DNA of 64,000 nucleotides from Mercurialis annua (GCF_937616625.2 NC_065571.1:55847651-55911650); one strand, 5' to 3'. Shown: positions 11,519 to 22,619, counted from the first letter of the stretch. Numbers and translations: made by a program. Notes: generated from the sequence alone by a model not told the origin.

Positions 11519-13254
11519 ATTATACTTAGCAAACACTTTCTCTAGGTCATGATATCTCCATGTCCTCGAAAAATTTTCAAAGTAAATAATGTTGGAATAG
11601 CCTGAAAACTGTATAGCTCCACGGTTATGTTCCCAACATCGAACCTAGCTGCAGAATTTGTCTTTCAGGCAGTAATAGTGATTGGAACCACGCTGAAATA
11701 AGTTTTAGGGTTAGAGTTTAGTGGAGGGTTAAGGAAGAGGGGAGGCAACGCGAGTAGAATGTGTCTTTAAATGAGTGGATACTAATAGATAAGGGTTCAA
11801 TTATACTTCTCCAAATTTTTCATCTTGCAACAAATAAGTGGTGATAAATCGTAATTTTATGTTGGTTTGTTTTAGTTTATTTTATTTTATCTATCCAAAA
11901 ACAGATTCTTTTTACCTTTTATGAGTCCTAATTTCTTCATCATATGGTTTTTCGACGTCTATTCCGGGGTTTTTTGGCGTCTTCCGGCCTCCACTCTGAC
12001 GTCTACTCCGATGTTTTTCCAGGCATCTTCAGTAACCTCCTCGGCATCTCCCGTATATTCTGACGCTTTGAAAGGATTATTTTTTTTCAGATTTAAATGT
12101 TTGCTATTTATTTTAGATTTTAGATTGTTATAGATCTATGATATTTATATTGTAATCTTTTATATTTGTAAATATTATACTCTTGCCTAAATTTACAGAT
12201 TTAGTTCTCTTAAGTTAGTTGCGTGATTTTGAATAGCCGAAAAAATCCTTAGAAAGTTTGATATAATTTCTAGTCCAGAGATCGTGACTAAAATTGAGAC
12301 TATCGTAGATTTGTAGTCGATTTATTTCATTATACGAATTTCTATTTTTAGAAGAAAAATAAAATCAATTAGGTAATGGAGTTTCATACATCATCGTGAC
12401 AAAGATGCTGCATTTCATGGTGCAGTAGCTCAACAGTTCTGGGAAGTTATAGATCACCGAATTGTGAACAAGTCAGGACTTAATGCTTAGCCACGTGAAG
12501 GTTGTTTTTTTTTTTTCTATTTTTTAATCATGTGAAATTGGGTAGTGCTGCCACTTATAAAGATTCTTTTACTTTTCTCAAAAAAAAAAGATTCTTTTAC
12601 ATTAACGATGCCCCCACAAGCGGCTTGCAAAAGTGAACCGGGTAGAAAAATTAAATTAGACCAGTCTCAAAAAAAGAAAAAAATTGTTTGGTTTTTAAGA
12701 GTTTTGTTCGGTTTCCGTTTTTAATATTTTAATTTATTTTTCATTCTTATCGTAACATTTTCTGAATTATGTACATATTATTTGATTGAATTAGTGGGTT
12801 TAACACAAAATAATAGTATTGGAAGTCCTCCCATGAAAAGAAGGAGCAACTGATGCTCCTCCCATGGAAAGAAGGAGCTCCGCTTCTCCTCCTTCATGGA
12901 AGGAGGAGCAGCAACTCGTGCTCCTCCTTCGTGGAAAAAACTGAAAAAAGAAATTAAAATTATTTTTTGTAAATTATATTTATTTTACGGTTTTGATTTA
13001 AAACCTTTTATTGATGATTAATATAAATTTAATAATTATTATGAGTTGAATTTTTAAGAAGAATGTGTTTTTATGTAATCAATAACATTGATGTCTAATT
13101 AAAATATAAATTAAAAATGAAGGACTATTTTTTTTAATAAAAGAGGTCAATTTAGTATTTTAGAGTAGAAATAAAATATAAAAATTAAAAATAAGGTACA
13201 ATTGAACTTTTTAAATCGGAATATGAATGCACAAAATGGCATTTTTTAAAATAA
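11519..13254. other. Unique AT-rich DNA with one possible exon
   Basis: Mostly non-coding. A short conserved-looking coding segment lies at 12382-12490 (listed separately). A purine-rich imperfect inverted repeat built of GAAGGAGC/GCTCCTCC units lies at 12830-12935. The remainder shows no recognised feature. Confidence 0.4.
12382..12490 (+). pseudogene. Possible terminal exon or gene fragment of an unrecognised protein
   Basis: The frame 12377-12490 reads SFIHHRDKDAAFHGAVAQQF, then WEVIDHRIVNKSGLNA and a TAG stop at 12488-12490. Composition is protein-like and unlike the surrounding AT-rich DNA. An AG at 12380-12381 could be a splice acceptor, and the codon before the open stretch is a stop, so this would be a last exon or a broken fragment. 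No upstream exon was found within about 1 kb. I do not recognise the family. It could be a decayed gene piece or a chance frame. Confidence 0.35.
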
Positions 13255-14848
13255 CTAGTTTCGCATACGTGCTACGCACGTGGCTCGTAACGTGACTTGT
13301 CAACTTATATATTAATTAAAATATTTTATAATTATATCAATTTATTTTATTTATAATTAATATCAATTATTTTGATTTTTTTAAAAAAATGAATATAATT
13401 TTTAAATTTTTAAAATTAATTAATGCCATTTATTTGTAGTTTATTATAACTATACGAATGTATTTTATGAACAATTGATATTAAATTGGTTATTATGTTT
13501 TTATTTAAATAGAGCTCTATCTTTAATGATGAAATGAGTATATTTTTATTTTGTTTTTAATTATTAATGACTATGAAATTTTAAATTATATTATCAATTA
13601 TTTTCAAAAACAAAACTCAGTTGCTTATTTAAATAGAATTCTATCTTTGATAATGAAATAAGTATATTTTATTTTATTCCTCAATTAGTAATGACAATAA
13701 ATTAAACTTAAATTATATTATTAATGATAAATTTAAAAGAGTAATTAGGAAAAGTGATAATACATTTTGTTATTCCTTAATCAATTTAATCTCAATGATG
13801 TTATACTTCTGTGCATGATTCTATACAAAAGCAGTTGCGGAATTTTGTTATAATAGGTATAAAGCTTTATGTTGAACTCCTAATTAACTTCAAATTAAAT
13901 TTTAATTGATTTCAATTCTTTTAGGTATTAAACTCCAAATCAAACACCACTTTATCTTTTCATATTGATATTAAACGTAAAATATAACTTCTACTATGTT
14001 CCCTATTTAAATCAAATAATAATTCTATTTTATATTTATAATTGAATGAATACACGTCCAATAAAACTTCTACTACTTATAATTGAATAAATATTCATCT
14101 TTATAATTATTTAAATAAGGAAATTGTAAAATTTTGGCAATTAGCTACTAAAAATAATTATCTAACAAACACTCTTATCCTTTTCAAAAAAAGTGGAAAA
14201 TTAATTTACTATTTTATCTTACTCCATATTAATTAGTAAAAAATATTATATTGACCAGATATAGTATTTTAATTTTGTAATTCAATCAAATTAAAAGATA
14301 GGTATTCTTACTAATTTGGAGACAATTTAGTTATGTTTTACATATTAAAAATTAAATTGGAGATAATTTAGCTACGTAAAAATTAAATTGGAGATAATTT
14401 AGCTACCTATTCTAATTATGACTTTAATTACAATAGTGATTAATTAAATAACTAATTAGTTAATGATTATAAAACTTTTATTTAGTAGTAAACTGAAAAG
14501 GATTATTCAGTAAATTTGCCTGTCCTCCCCCCTTCCATCCGTACTTTTATATATAGTACTCCCTCCGGTCCATAATATTTGTCGCATTTGAGAAATTTTT
14601 TTGGTCCATAATATTTGTCATGTTATAATATCAAGAGAGCATTAATTGCTATTTTTTCATGTTTGTCCTCCATTAATTTATTGAAAGAATACAATAAACA
14701 AATGAAAATTGTAGTCATAAATGTAAACAAATTTCAATGTAGGGTTAACTTAGTAAAAGTGTTAATAAATTAAGACATATTAATTGTTTTCTTAGTTCTT
14801 GTGCCAAAGCCAAATGCGACAAATATTACGGACCGGAGGGAGTATAGA
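13255..14848 (-). mobile_element. Non-autonomous Helitron, family A copy 1
   Basis: On the minus strand it begins TCTATACTATATATAAAAG (the 5' end is interrupted by a Stowaway MITE) and ends with a hairpin of CCACGTGCGTAGCACGT type, about 8 bases, then CTAG. The flanks are A and T, as expected for insertion between A and T without target duplication. No Rep or helicase frame is present. The terminal sequences recur at 30115 and 37846. Confidence 0.82.
14559..14842. mobile_element. Stowaway (Tc1/mariner) MITE, 284 bp
   Basis: Terminal inverted repeats CTCCCTCCGGTCC and GGACCGGAGGGAG with flanking TA duplication (14557-14558 and 14843-14844). CTCCCTCCG is the classic Stowaway end. It sits within the first ~15 bases of the Helitron 5' terminus, so it is younger than the Helitron. 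Removing it restores a canonical Helitron 5' end. Confidence 0.92.
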
Positions 14849-15059
14849 TTAGGCCTTTTGACTACTCTAAAGCATATTTACTGCAATCGGCCCATATCAT
14901 AAAATTTTAAGATTAAGCATCTGATGGATTTTAGCGCACACTTTCTATACTTAAACATAATGAGCCATTAATAATGTTCCAACTTCAATTAATTAAAAAA
15001 AGTTAACTTGGATAGTAGTTACGCACTGCATATTAATAAAGAAGATCGATTAGTATTTT

Positions 15060-15366
15060 GCTTAATATATAATTTGACCTCTGAACTTGTATATTTTTAT
15101 CCATCTAACCTCTAAACACATAATGTATCACCTATGTGAATCCCTGAATTTGATAAATAAGTAAACGTTGAACCTATCCGTGTCCACCTGACACTTAAAA
15201 CATTATAAAACACTGTGTGCGGAGGAGTTTAATGTTTAATTATTTATCAAGTACATGGGTAAAATAAAATTATTTAACAAGTTCAGAGGTTTGATAGGTG
15301 AGACGTGAAATGTAGTAGTTAGATAGGTAAAAGAGTCGAATTCAAGGGTCAAATTATATGTTAAGC
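15060..15366. mobile_element. Candidate MITE, ~307 bp, family uncertain
   Basis: Inverted terminal sequences GCTTAATATATAATTTGACC at the left and GGTCAAATTATATGTTAAGC at the right, with further inverted similarity inward. No clean target duplication was found, so superfamily is left open. Confidence 0.6.
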
Positions 15367-16139
15367 CTAAATATTTAAATATATAAACATATATACATAT
15401 ATTTAAACAAGGGATCAATGGCCAATTGGGGAGTGCAAAAACAGAACTGAACTGTAAAACTAATCTGAATCGAAATTCTAATAATGGTTTCATTTCTTTG
15501 GTTAATATAGTTTGATTTGCTTTGTATTAACATAGAATTATGATTTTCAATTATGAATTCGGTTGTTGCATTTTATAAATCAATTTAATTGAAAAATCAA
15601 ATAATAAATTTGAAAAATTGATTTTTAAAAATTAATATAAATATATTTATTTATATTATTTTAGTCTTTTTTCCTTAATTACAAAGCAGATAAGTCAATA
15701 ATTTTTTTATAATAGATAAAATACACAATTACACACACACATACACATATATATAAGACTAATTTTTAATATTTAAATTAATTAATTAAAAATTTAATTT
15801 TGATTTTGATTTTTAACCGAACCAAACTGAAATTTCTCGATTCAGTTTGATGCGAAATAACCCTAAAGTTTGGTTTATTTCAATTTGCAATTTTATCAAA
15901 CTTCAGCTAGCTCGTACATATCAAACTGAACCGAACTGACCCGATGCACAGGCCTGCTGGCCAGACATTAATATAGCTAAATAAAAACAGCATGGAATAA
16001 CATAAATATAATATTTCATCTAATGAAATGACAATCATCTCTATAACTAAGAGCATTAGTAAATACAGGCACAAAACCAAGTACTACTTAACTTAAATAT
16101 ATAAAAATGTCACTAAAATAGCTAGCAAGAGACTGCAAA
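15367..16139. other. AT-rich DNA 3' of the thaumatin-like gene
   Basis: Contains AACCGAACCAAACTGAA-type motifs in both orientations between about 15445 and 15960, suggestive of a decayed MITE, and a short AC/AT microsatellite near 15730. The part nearest 16139 should hold the 3' UTR and polyadenylation region of the minus-strand gene. No coding sequence seen. Confidence 0.4.
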
Positions 16140-17576
16140 TCAGCGTTGATGAGGACAGAAAGTGACCAAATAGCTAGCATGAGTGCAAGTAGAAATACTA
16201 GTCGGGTCATCATAAGCATAAGAGTAAGCTTTAGGACAAGCCGTCTTGAAAATCTTGGAATAGGCCGTTGGTTTGCAGGATTGAGGATTTCCAAAGACTC
16301 CAGTGCAGCAATATCTTGGAGAGTTGAACGCAAAACAAGCACTTTTACAAGCCACAACACTTCTTTTATCTTTCGAACGAACCTGTAATCCGACCGGACA
16401 CATCAGGTTCAAGTCGCTAACACAGCCTGCATAGCTACACTTACCTGCAGTGACGGAATCAGGATTATTGTATTAGGAGAAACAAATCGCAATATGTATT
16501 ATACAAAAAAGGCAATTTTCAAAAAGTCGGGGGCGCTAAATCGTAATATGCCCCTTAGCTCCGTCATTGCTTACCTGATCCTTTAAACGGAGTCACAGAC
16601 ATTGCAAGATTATACCCGTCTACAAGACTAACATCATAGAAATCTTGCTCGTTGCCTAGTGTTATTTCTGCTAATGTAGCGGGTGGGCTGCCACCAATGC
16701 CATTGCAAAACAGGGCTCCCCCGCAGTCTCCTGTGGCGCAATGGCCGCGGCCAGCTGCGTCGAAAGCACAGCCGTGACGACCCCAGAAGCGACCTGACCA
16801 TAGCGGCGGGAGCTTCAGCGGGTAAGACTTGTTGGGCGGGAGCTTAAAACCCCCACGAGCCAGAATCGGCTTTCCTGCACTTGGTTGAATCCCTGGCCAT
16901 ACTGGGTGTGTGCATTTGTTGTAGAATGTTACTGTTGTTGATCCGACCTCTGTTTTTTAATCAAGAGAAAATGTAAAGATTGGCAAGCTTAATCAAGAAA
17001 TCAAGGAGACACGAATTAAAAAACATATAAATAAACCTTAAATTTACTAACTATGTACTGTCTATTAATAAAAATATAACTCCGTGCCTCTGTTAATTAC
17101 TCAATCAATGATATTTATAACTTTACTAATGGTTCGTCAATTGAAAAACAGCTGAATTTACTGCCTCCATACACTTTTAAAAAACTGAAACACTAATTTG
17201 ATTAAGTTTTACAGCTAAAAAATAATAACCGAAATATGAACAAATAATTAAGTACATTATATTATATGTAAAATCAAAAGCATAACCAAATTAATAAATT
17301 TTGTAATGAAATTTTAATTATAGTTTGATAGTGAAAAAAAAAAGCTAAATTTACTGTCCATTCACTTAAAAGAAAAACAGAAAGCTAATTAAAAAAAACT
17401 TAGGCTTTAACATAACAGATTTAGAAAATTTCAGACACAAAATAATTATCTTAAGGGTTTGCAATGTGAGTGAAAATCAAATGCAAAAGCTAAAATAGAG
17501 AGTCAGTGCCTGAAATGTGGAGCAAAAAGAGAGCTGAAAGCAGCAGAGCAAGCAAAGATCTGAGCAGAAACGCCAT
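16140..17576 (-). CDS. Thaumatin-like protein (PR-5 family), three exons
   Basis: Exons 17510-17576, 16575-16949 and 16140-16444 join to 248 codons. Exon 1 encodes a signal peptide (MAFLLRSLLALLL..., 22 residues), so the product should be secreted. The mature part has 16 cysteines, the number that forms eight disulphides in this family, and the acidic-cleft residues: R in WSGRFWG, E in TLAEITL, D in AFDAAG, and D in DFYDVSLVDGY. Family members act in defence and osmotic or cell-wall responses; this gene's exact role is unknown. Intron 2 (16445-16574, GT-AG) is a hAT MITE plus its target duplication. Intron 1 (16950-17509) must use a GC donor (CAG|GCACTG), because no GT occurs between the signal peptide and the next in-frame stop. 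The start codon lies in a good context (AGCCATGGCG). Confidence 0.93.
16448..16569. mobile_element. 122-bp hAT-type MITE forming intron 2 of the thaumatin-like gene
   Basis: Ends are CAGTGACGGA and TCCGTCATTG (9 of 10 inverted match). They are flanked by the exact 8-bp duplication CTTACCTG at 16440-16447 and 16570-16577; on the coding strand this is CAGGTAAG. Element plus one duplication is 130 bp, exactly the intron. The coding strand has a pyrimidine-rich stretch (TTTGTTTCTCC) and a CTAAT branch-like motif before the acceptor. Because 130 is not a multiple of three, failure to splice would break the frame. Confidence 0.88.
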
Positions 17577-17637
17577 GGCTGCCTGAACTGAGTTAGCAGA
17601 ACGAGTCCACTCACCTCACTCTAGGGTTTTGGAATGA

Positions 17638-17645
17638 GTTTTATA
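17638..17645 (-). promoter_or_regulatory. TATA box of the thaumatin-like gene
   Basis: TATAAAAC on the minus strand, about 62 bases before the ATG, in a context (TTCTATAAAACTC) typical of plant TATA boxes. This implies a short 5' leader of roughly 30-40 bases. Confidence 0.6.
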
Positions 17646-17784
17646 GAAGAAAAAGGCAAAGCAGTACTGGCTATATTTTTATCAAAAGATGTGAACAAAA
17701 AAAGTAGGTCCAGGCATGTGGTCCCATTTGATTGACTGAGGCCACCGGATTCCCTGACATGCACATAACAAATGTCTCTTATTT

Positions 17785-17985
17785 GTATATGAGTTGGTAA
17801 GGCGCTCTTTTAATTTAAGTGAGATCGTGGGTTCGAACTGTATTTATGTATGCAGCCGTTCAAAACTTGTGGCCAGAGTTTGCGTCCTGCAAGGGACCTA
17901 CACGGCTCGAGTGGGGATTAGTCTGAATGTAAAAGGCTTATAGTTAAGACCCGTTCAGAAAACCCATGAATCCTGTACCAAAAAA
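17785..17985 (+). mobile_element. tRNA-derived SINE, ~200 bp
   Basis: A-box-like GAGTTGGTAAGGCGCTC is followed about 30 bases later by B-box GTGGGTTCGAACT, the internal Pol III promoter of tRNA-derived SINEs. The body ends in a short A-rich tail (CCAAAAAAATG). Flanks carry an imperfect duplication (AAATGTCTCTTATTT at left, AAATGCCTCATATTT at right). It lies about 140 bp upstream of the thaumatin-like gene's TATA box. Confidence 0.7.
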
Positions 17986-18424
17986 ATGCCTCATATTTTA
18001 TCTGGATATTAAACTTATTAGGTATTTTAAACATGCCACACAAGCAGAAACGTTGCCGTTTTATATTTTTCGATGAAAATGGCCTATGTTGTAATAAAAC
18101 GATAACTTATTGTAAATAACATAGCACAATCATAACATAAGGTAAACACTCATTTGAATACTCAAAATATATTTATTTAAGCAATATATTTTTTAATTTA
18201 ATCTTAATTTGAAAAAAATTAAGATTAAATTAAATTAAATCAAACCAAAAATTATAATAACAATTTATTAATTTAATCTTAATTTGAAAAAAAATTAATT
18301 ATCAGTCTAGTTTGTGATTTTAAAAATGATAAATCTACATAAATCAAACAAAATTAATATATAATATTGATTTATTTATTAAAAACACAAATATTATAAC
18401 TTAACAATAACATTTTTAAACTAT
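17986..18424. other. AT-rich DNA
   Basis: Contains an AATTTAATCTTAATTTGAAAAAAA segment repeated with inversion near 18190-18295. No gene recognised. Confidence 0.4.
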
Positions 18425-19425
18425 CACTGTTAACAACAACATTTTAGCGACATATGTTTTTGTCGCTAAAAAATTGTTTTTCATCATTAATCCCACTTAG
18501 CGATGAATTACCGACGAACGCAGTTCATTGGTAAATACGAACGGATATGTCTGCCGCTAAATATGCCACAAAGTGGTAATGATTTGGCTACGGCGGGCCC
18601 AAATTTTAGCAACGGGTTAGCGACGGTAGCCTGTCGCTAATCGATCTCTAAGCAACGACAAATTAACGACGGGTAAATCAATTCGCAAAATTAACGACAG
18701 ATTGACCCATCGTAAATCAGACAAATTAGCGATCAATTGATATGTCGTCAATTTAGCGAGGGAATGTTAATCCGTCACTAATTTGGCTAAACCGTCGGTA
18801 AATTTCGAATACTTCCTACCAAGTTTTCCGCTTTTCAGTTTAATTCACTTTTCCGTCAATTTAAACTAAAACCTATAAATAATATAAACACACACAATAC
18901 ACAATAATATACGTAATAAAAAATTATATAAAAAAATTTGTCAATATTATACACAATATGAAATAAAAGATAAAAACATCAATTCTGTTATAAATATAAC
19001 AATGTTTATTTTAAAAACATATAAAACATTGTTTACACATATGACACTATATAATAATAGTGTCATCATGAGGTAGTGGGGGAAAAAGTTTATGATCACA
19101 GCGAAGCCACTCCTCCAACTCATGTGGATCTGCTAGTCGACCCACTCTTACATCTCTTTTCGTAGCCCTTCCTCGTACTCTCCGCATAACTCATTACGGA
19201 TCTCCTCCCGTAATTTAGTCTGCGATGAACAGTCGCGCCACTGCCTGTAGTGGACTACGGGCGATGTAGGGCAAACCAACATATCTGAGTTCATAAATCT
19301 ACTACTTCATCCCATCAACAGCAATAAGATACAACTGGTTCTCGTCGATCGGTACATATGCTGTACTACCCTTTGTCGGTTGAGAAAAAGTTGATAGCAT
19401 TTTCTCTATAATATGAACATCACCC
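18425..19425 (-). mobile_element. Possible decayed CACTA (En/Spm-like) element fragment
   Basis: From about 18440 to 18800 there are many direct and inverted copies of TTAGCGAC/GTCGCTAA-type motifs, resembling subterminal repeats of plant CACTA elements, beginning near CACTGTTAAC. From 19080 to 19420 the minus strand has a broken coding-like stretch (STFSQPTKGSTAYVPIDEN, later GRLADPHELEEWLR) with several stops, as in a decayed transposon-associated protein. No matching second terminus was found. Confidence 0.35.
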
Positions 19426-19538
19426 GTTTTTCAGGAGAACCCAACAAACATGAAATACATATCTAAACCCAACACACCAACATATTTGAGATATCACTAA
19501 CATTTTAATTATAGCTACCTTAATACATATAAAATTAA

Positions 19539-19942
19539 GGGTTAATTTTATATTAAATCACCACTTTTACACGTTTTTCCATTTTAATTACGACCTTTAA
19601 AAGTTGTCATATAAAATCATCACCTTTCAAATTTTTTCAAATTTAAGTGTAAAATTTGATAATTTTTTACTAACTAGGCTAACAAAAAATGACGTGGCAA
19701 AAAATTGTTGTGAAAGTTAATTACATATTAAATCACTATATTTACATTCTTTTCAATTTTATCACAACCTTTTAAAAAAGTTTTAAATCTATCACAGATT
19801 TTTATTTAAATTCACTGAATTTAAGTCGATGATAGATTTGAAAAAAAAAAGTGAAAAGTGGTGGATTTATATGACAACTTTTAAAGGTTACGATTAGAAT
19901 AAAAAAACGTGTAAAGATAGTTATTTTATATGTAATTAACCC
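19539..19942. mobile_element. Mutator-type MITE, 404 bp, 9-bp TSD
   Basis: Inverted ends GGGTTAATTTTATATTAAAT and a matching TATGTAATTAACCC end, with inverted similarity extending inward (AAAAGTTGTCATATAAA / TTTATATGACAACTTTT). Exact 9-bp duplication TAAAATTAA at 19530-19538 and 19943-19951. Confidence 0.83.
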
Positions 19943-20003
19943 TAAAATTAAATCTTTATTTCACATTTTATGTAATAATTTATTCACATGCGATTCTTTT
20001 GCT

Positions 20004-20500
20004 CTTTTTTTTTGATAAAATGATGTATTATAAAGCACTCCCACAAGAAGTGAGAGGCAAACGATCCAAAACCGGATCAATCAAAAGTGCCACAAAAGTT
20101 TTCTAAGCATCTAAATACATCATTGCCACTGTAAGGGAATCTAGGATGAGAAGAAACATAATAATTAACCGCTTTGTCAATAACCAAATAAGCCAAATCA
20201 TCAACCGAAGTCGAAACGTTGTTGTAGAGTCTATTGTTTCTAGCTTTTCAAATCTCCCAAACTCCATAAAATCAAATCAATCTCCACAATTCTCGATAAG
20301 AAGCAACTGAGAATGACATCCAAAAAATCAAAAAAGAGATCAATTGTAGAAGGAGCAATCCAAAGAACATCACATTTATCCAAGATAAAGCACCAAAAAC
20401 TCCAAGAAAAAGGGCAATGAAGAACTATATGAACATTAATTTCTACTCCTTCGCAAAACAAACAACCAATTAATTCCGGGTTCAAGATTCCTATAGCAAC
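20004..20500 (-). pseudogene. LINE 3' fragment with zf-RVT and tail
   Basis: The minus strand reads CLFCEGVEINVHIVLHCPF then SWSFW, the zinc-binding region after LINE reverse transcriptase, and continues as degraded coding sequence to a TTATCAAAAAAAAA-type tail at about 20004-20012. It is a 5'-truncated, dead LINE copy, different from the two long LINEs in the window. Confidence 0.65.
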
Positions 20501-20849
20501 AAAGAAGCATTTGAAAAAATACGATTTCTACCCAAATGTTGAGTTTAAAGACATCTTTTTACCATACCTCCTCATGGTAGAGAGCATATCAGCATAGTGA
20601 GTTGCAACATGCCTATAGAAGACACCCATAGCGATATCTTCGCTATAGCATCTGTCCCATACAAAATACTTCTGCAAATATGTAAAAATATATAAATATT
20701 AATTCATAATATATTAATCTTAGAAAATGTACAAAAATTAATTAACTTAATTATCTTGAATACAAATAGGATAATTAGATAAAAAAATACAAATAAAAAA
20801 ATATGATAGTTAATGTGAATGTGCCGTAAGAAACAAGCTTTGATTGATA
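20501..20849. other. Unassigned DNA, perhaps more of the same LINE relic
   Basis: The part near 20540-20680 may extend the LINE relic, but no motif could be confirmed. The rest is AT-rich. Confidence 0.3.
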
Positions 20850-21131
20850 TGGGATATTTGAAACATTTTCTAGCGTATGTCTATGTTTGATTTTCCGCAC
20901 TCTGTTATAAAACATATTTATTTATAAAAATTGTTTCATTTTCTCTATCTCTTGTTTAAAAGTTTACGGTTGCAGTGAGATGAGAGTTGGAGTCTCGGTT
21001 TACTCCCGAGCATGTGGTTGTATGATTTGATTGTTTTAGTTGTTTGTCATTTTATGAGGCTAGCTATAGGTTCCGGAGCTATCATTTCTGTTCCCTAACG
21101 CCGGTTGCGATGACGTGAAATCAGGTTGTGA
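20850..21131 (+). repeat. LTR-end remnant related to the Gypsy element at 53.8-64 kb
   Basis: The stretch ending near 21131 (GGCTAGCTATAGGTT ... CGCCGGTTGCGATGACGTG ... GGTTGTGACA) parallels the reverse complement of the LTR end at 53836/61328 (GGCTAGCTACGGGTTTTGG ... CGCCGGTCGCGATTCATG ... GGGTCGTGA). It looks like an old, divergent LTR of the same lineage. Left boundary is not determined. Confidence 0.45.
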
Positions 21132-21694
21132 CAGAAAGACATATATATTGCACTTAACATCAAAGCAAGGGCGGTGGCATTGTTCATTCGACTAAAAACC
21201 CTAGATTAAAGCTTTATTTATACTAGAATTTTAACAACTTTATTATTATTGGAGCGCAGAACGAAGACGCCAACATTAATCATGATACTGTTTATTTTTG
21301 TATCTTTCTAATATGAACTCCTTTATTATTATGGTTTTTGATTTCATGTTTAGAGGCATTAAACTCTAAATTATATTAACTACTTCATCTATGTTTATTT
21401 GATTATTTGATTATTGGGTTTTTATCAGAATTGTTTATTGTATTTAATGCTTGGTTTTAATTGATCACTTAAACTATTGACATGAGTTTTGAATTTGACT
21501 TGATAGAGCTAATTTGAAGTAGCCATTAATAAACAATAATCTAGGATTCAATTATGCGAGAGAGAATTGTTGATTAGGTATTCCTTAGATTTGCTTTCTA
21601 AATTTAATTGAATAAACTGCTTAGACTTATGATTATGCGAGAGTGAGTTATAGGCTTATTAATTGATTTAATTAGATAAATTTCCAAGTTACGA
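21132..21694. other. Possible old LTR-retroelement leader DNA
   Basis: Repeated ATTATGCGAGAGAGAATT and ATTATGCGAGAGTGAGTT motifs (about 21551 and 21630) give a weak internal repeat. No coding sequence. The hAT MITE copy 2 inserted at its right edge. Confidence 0.3.
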
Positions 21695-21702
21695 GTTAAA
21701 AC

Positions 21703-22504
21703 TAGGGGTGGGCAAAAAAACCGGTCAAACCGATTAACCGAACCGAAACCGGAAAACCGAACCGGAAAATATGGTTAACCGGTCCAACGGTTTAGGTTTA
21801 GGTTTTGAATTTCTAAAAACCGTGGTTAACCGGTTAACCGGTTTATATATATATATTCATATATTTTTAATAATTAATAAGATATATTTTATGATCTATA
21901 AAATAATATTGATTTTATAATATACACAATAAAATCTAAATATAAAAATATATTGACATATATTTTATTTAGGAATATTTATATATTTTAGGAGATTTTA
22001 TATATGAAAATATTGTAAAAGAAATTTGTTTTCCTTATTAAAATATTTACTTAACAAAAATAGGAATATTTAAGTTTATAAATAGTAGAAAGTGGACGTG
22101 AACAACACTACAAACAATTCAAAAAATACAAACCTAGCTTTAATATTACTCATAAATTATTTGTAAATAATAATAGTTTTAAATATTTGCATCGATTTAA
22201 CTATTTATAAGATAGTTTAGATTTATATTTTTTTAATATAATTTGAATTTCTATAGTTTTTTTTTGTTTGCTAAAAAATCAAATAGAATTAAAAATATAT
22301 CTTTTTTTGTCTTTAATTTTTCTAATGGTTATATGGTTAAAAACCGCAAAACCGAAAAACCGAACCGTTTTTTATGGTTAACCAATTTACCGGTTAACCG
22401 TTTAAAATTTTAGGTTTAGGTTTTTAATTTTAAAAACCGTATTACAATGGACCGGTTTACAAATTACCCTCATGGACCGGTTAACCGGTCCATGCCCACC
22501 CCTA
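21703..22504. mobile_element. hAT-type MITE copy 2, 802 bp, 8-bp TSD
   Basis: Same family as 10690-11510: perfect TAGGGGTGGGCA/TGCCCACCCCTA ends and near-identical body. 8-bp duplication GTTAAAAC at 21695-21702 and 22505-22512. Small internal indels relative to copy 1 account for the 19-bp length difference. Confidence 0.93.
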
Positions 22505-22619
22505 GTTAAAACTGTATGCAATCGAATGAGCAAAAGTAATTTTATGAGAAAAACTTTGTATTCCGATTCCCTTGAAGATTCCAATTAAATCTTAATTTTT
22601 GGAGCCACAAATATATTAC

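Noticed and set aside
16088..16360. Second minus-strand frame over thaumatin-like exon 3
   Set aside because: Out of frame with the conserved cysteines of the thaumatin-like protein.
17785..17860. Possible tRNA gene (A and B boxes)
   Set aside because: No cloverleaf acceptor pairing was apparent, and the sequence continues into a ~200-bp SINE body with A-rich end and flanking repeats.
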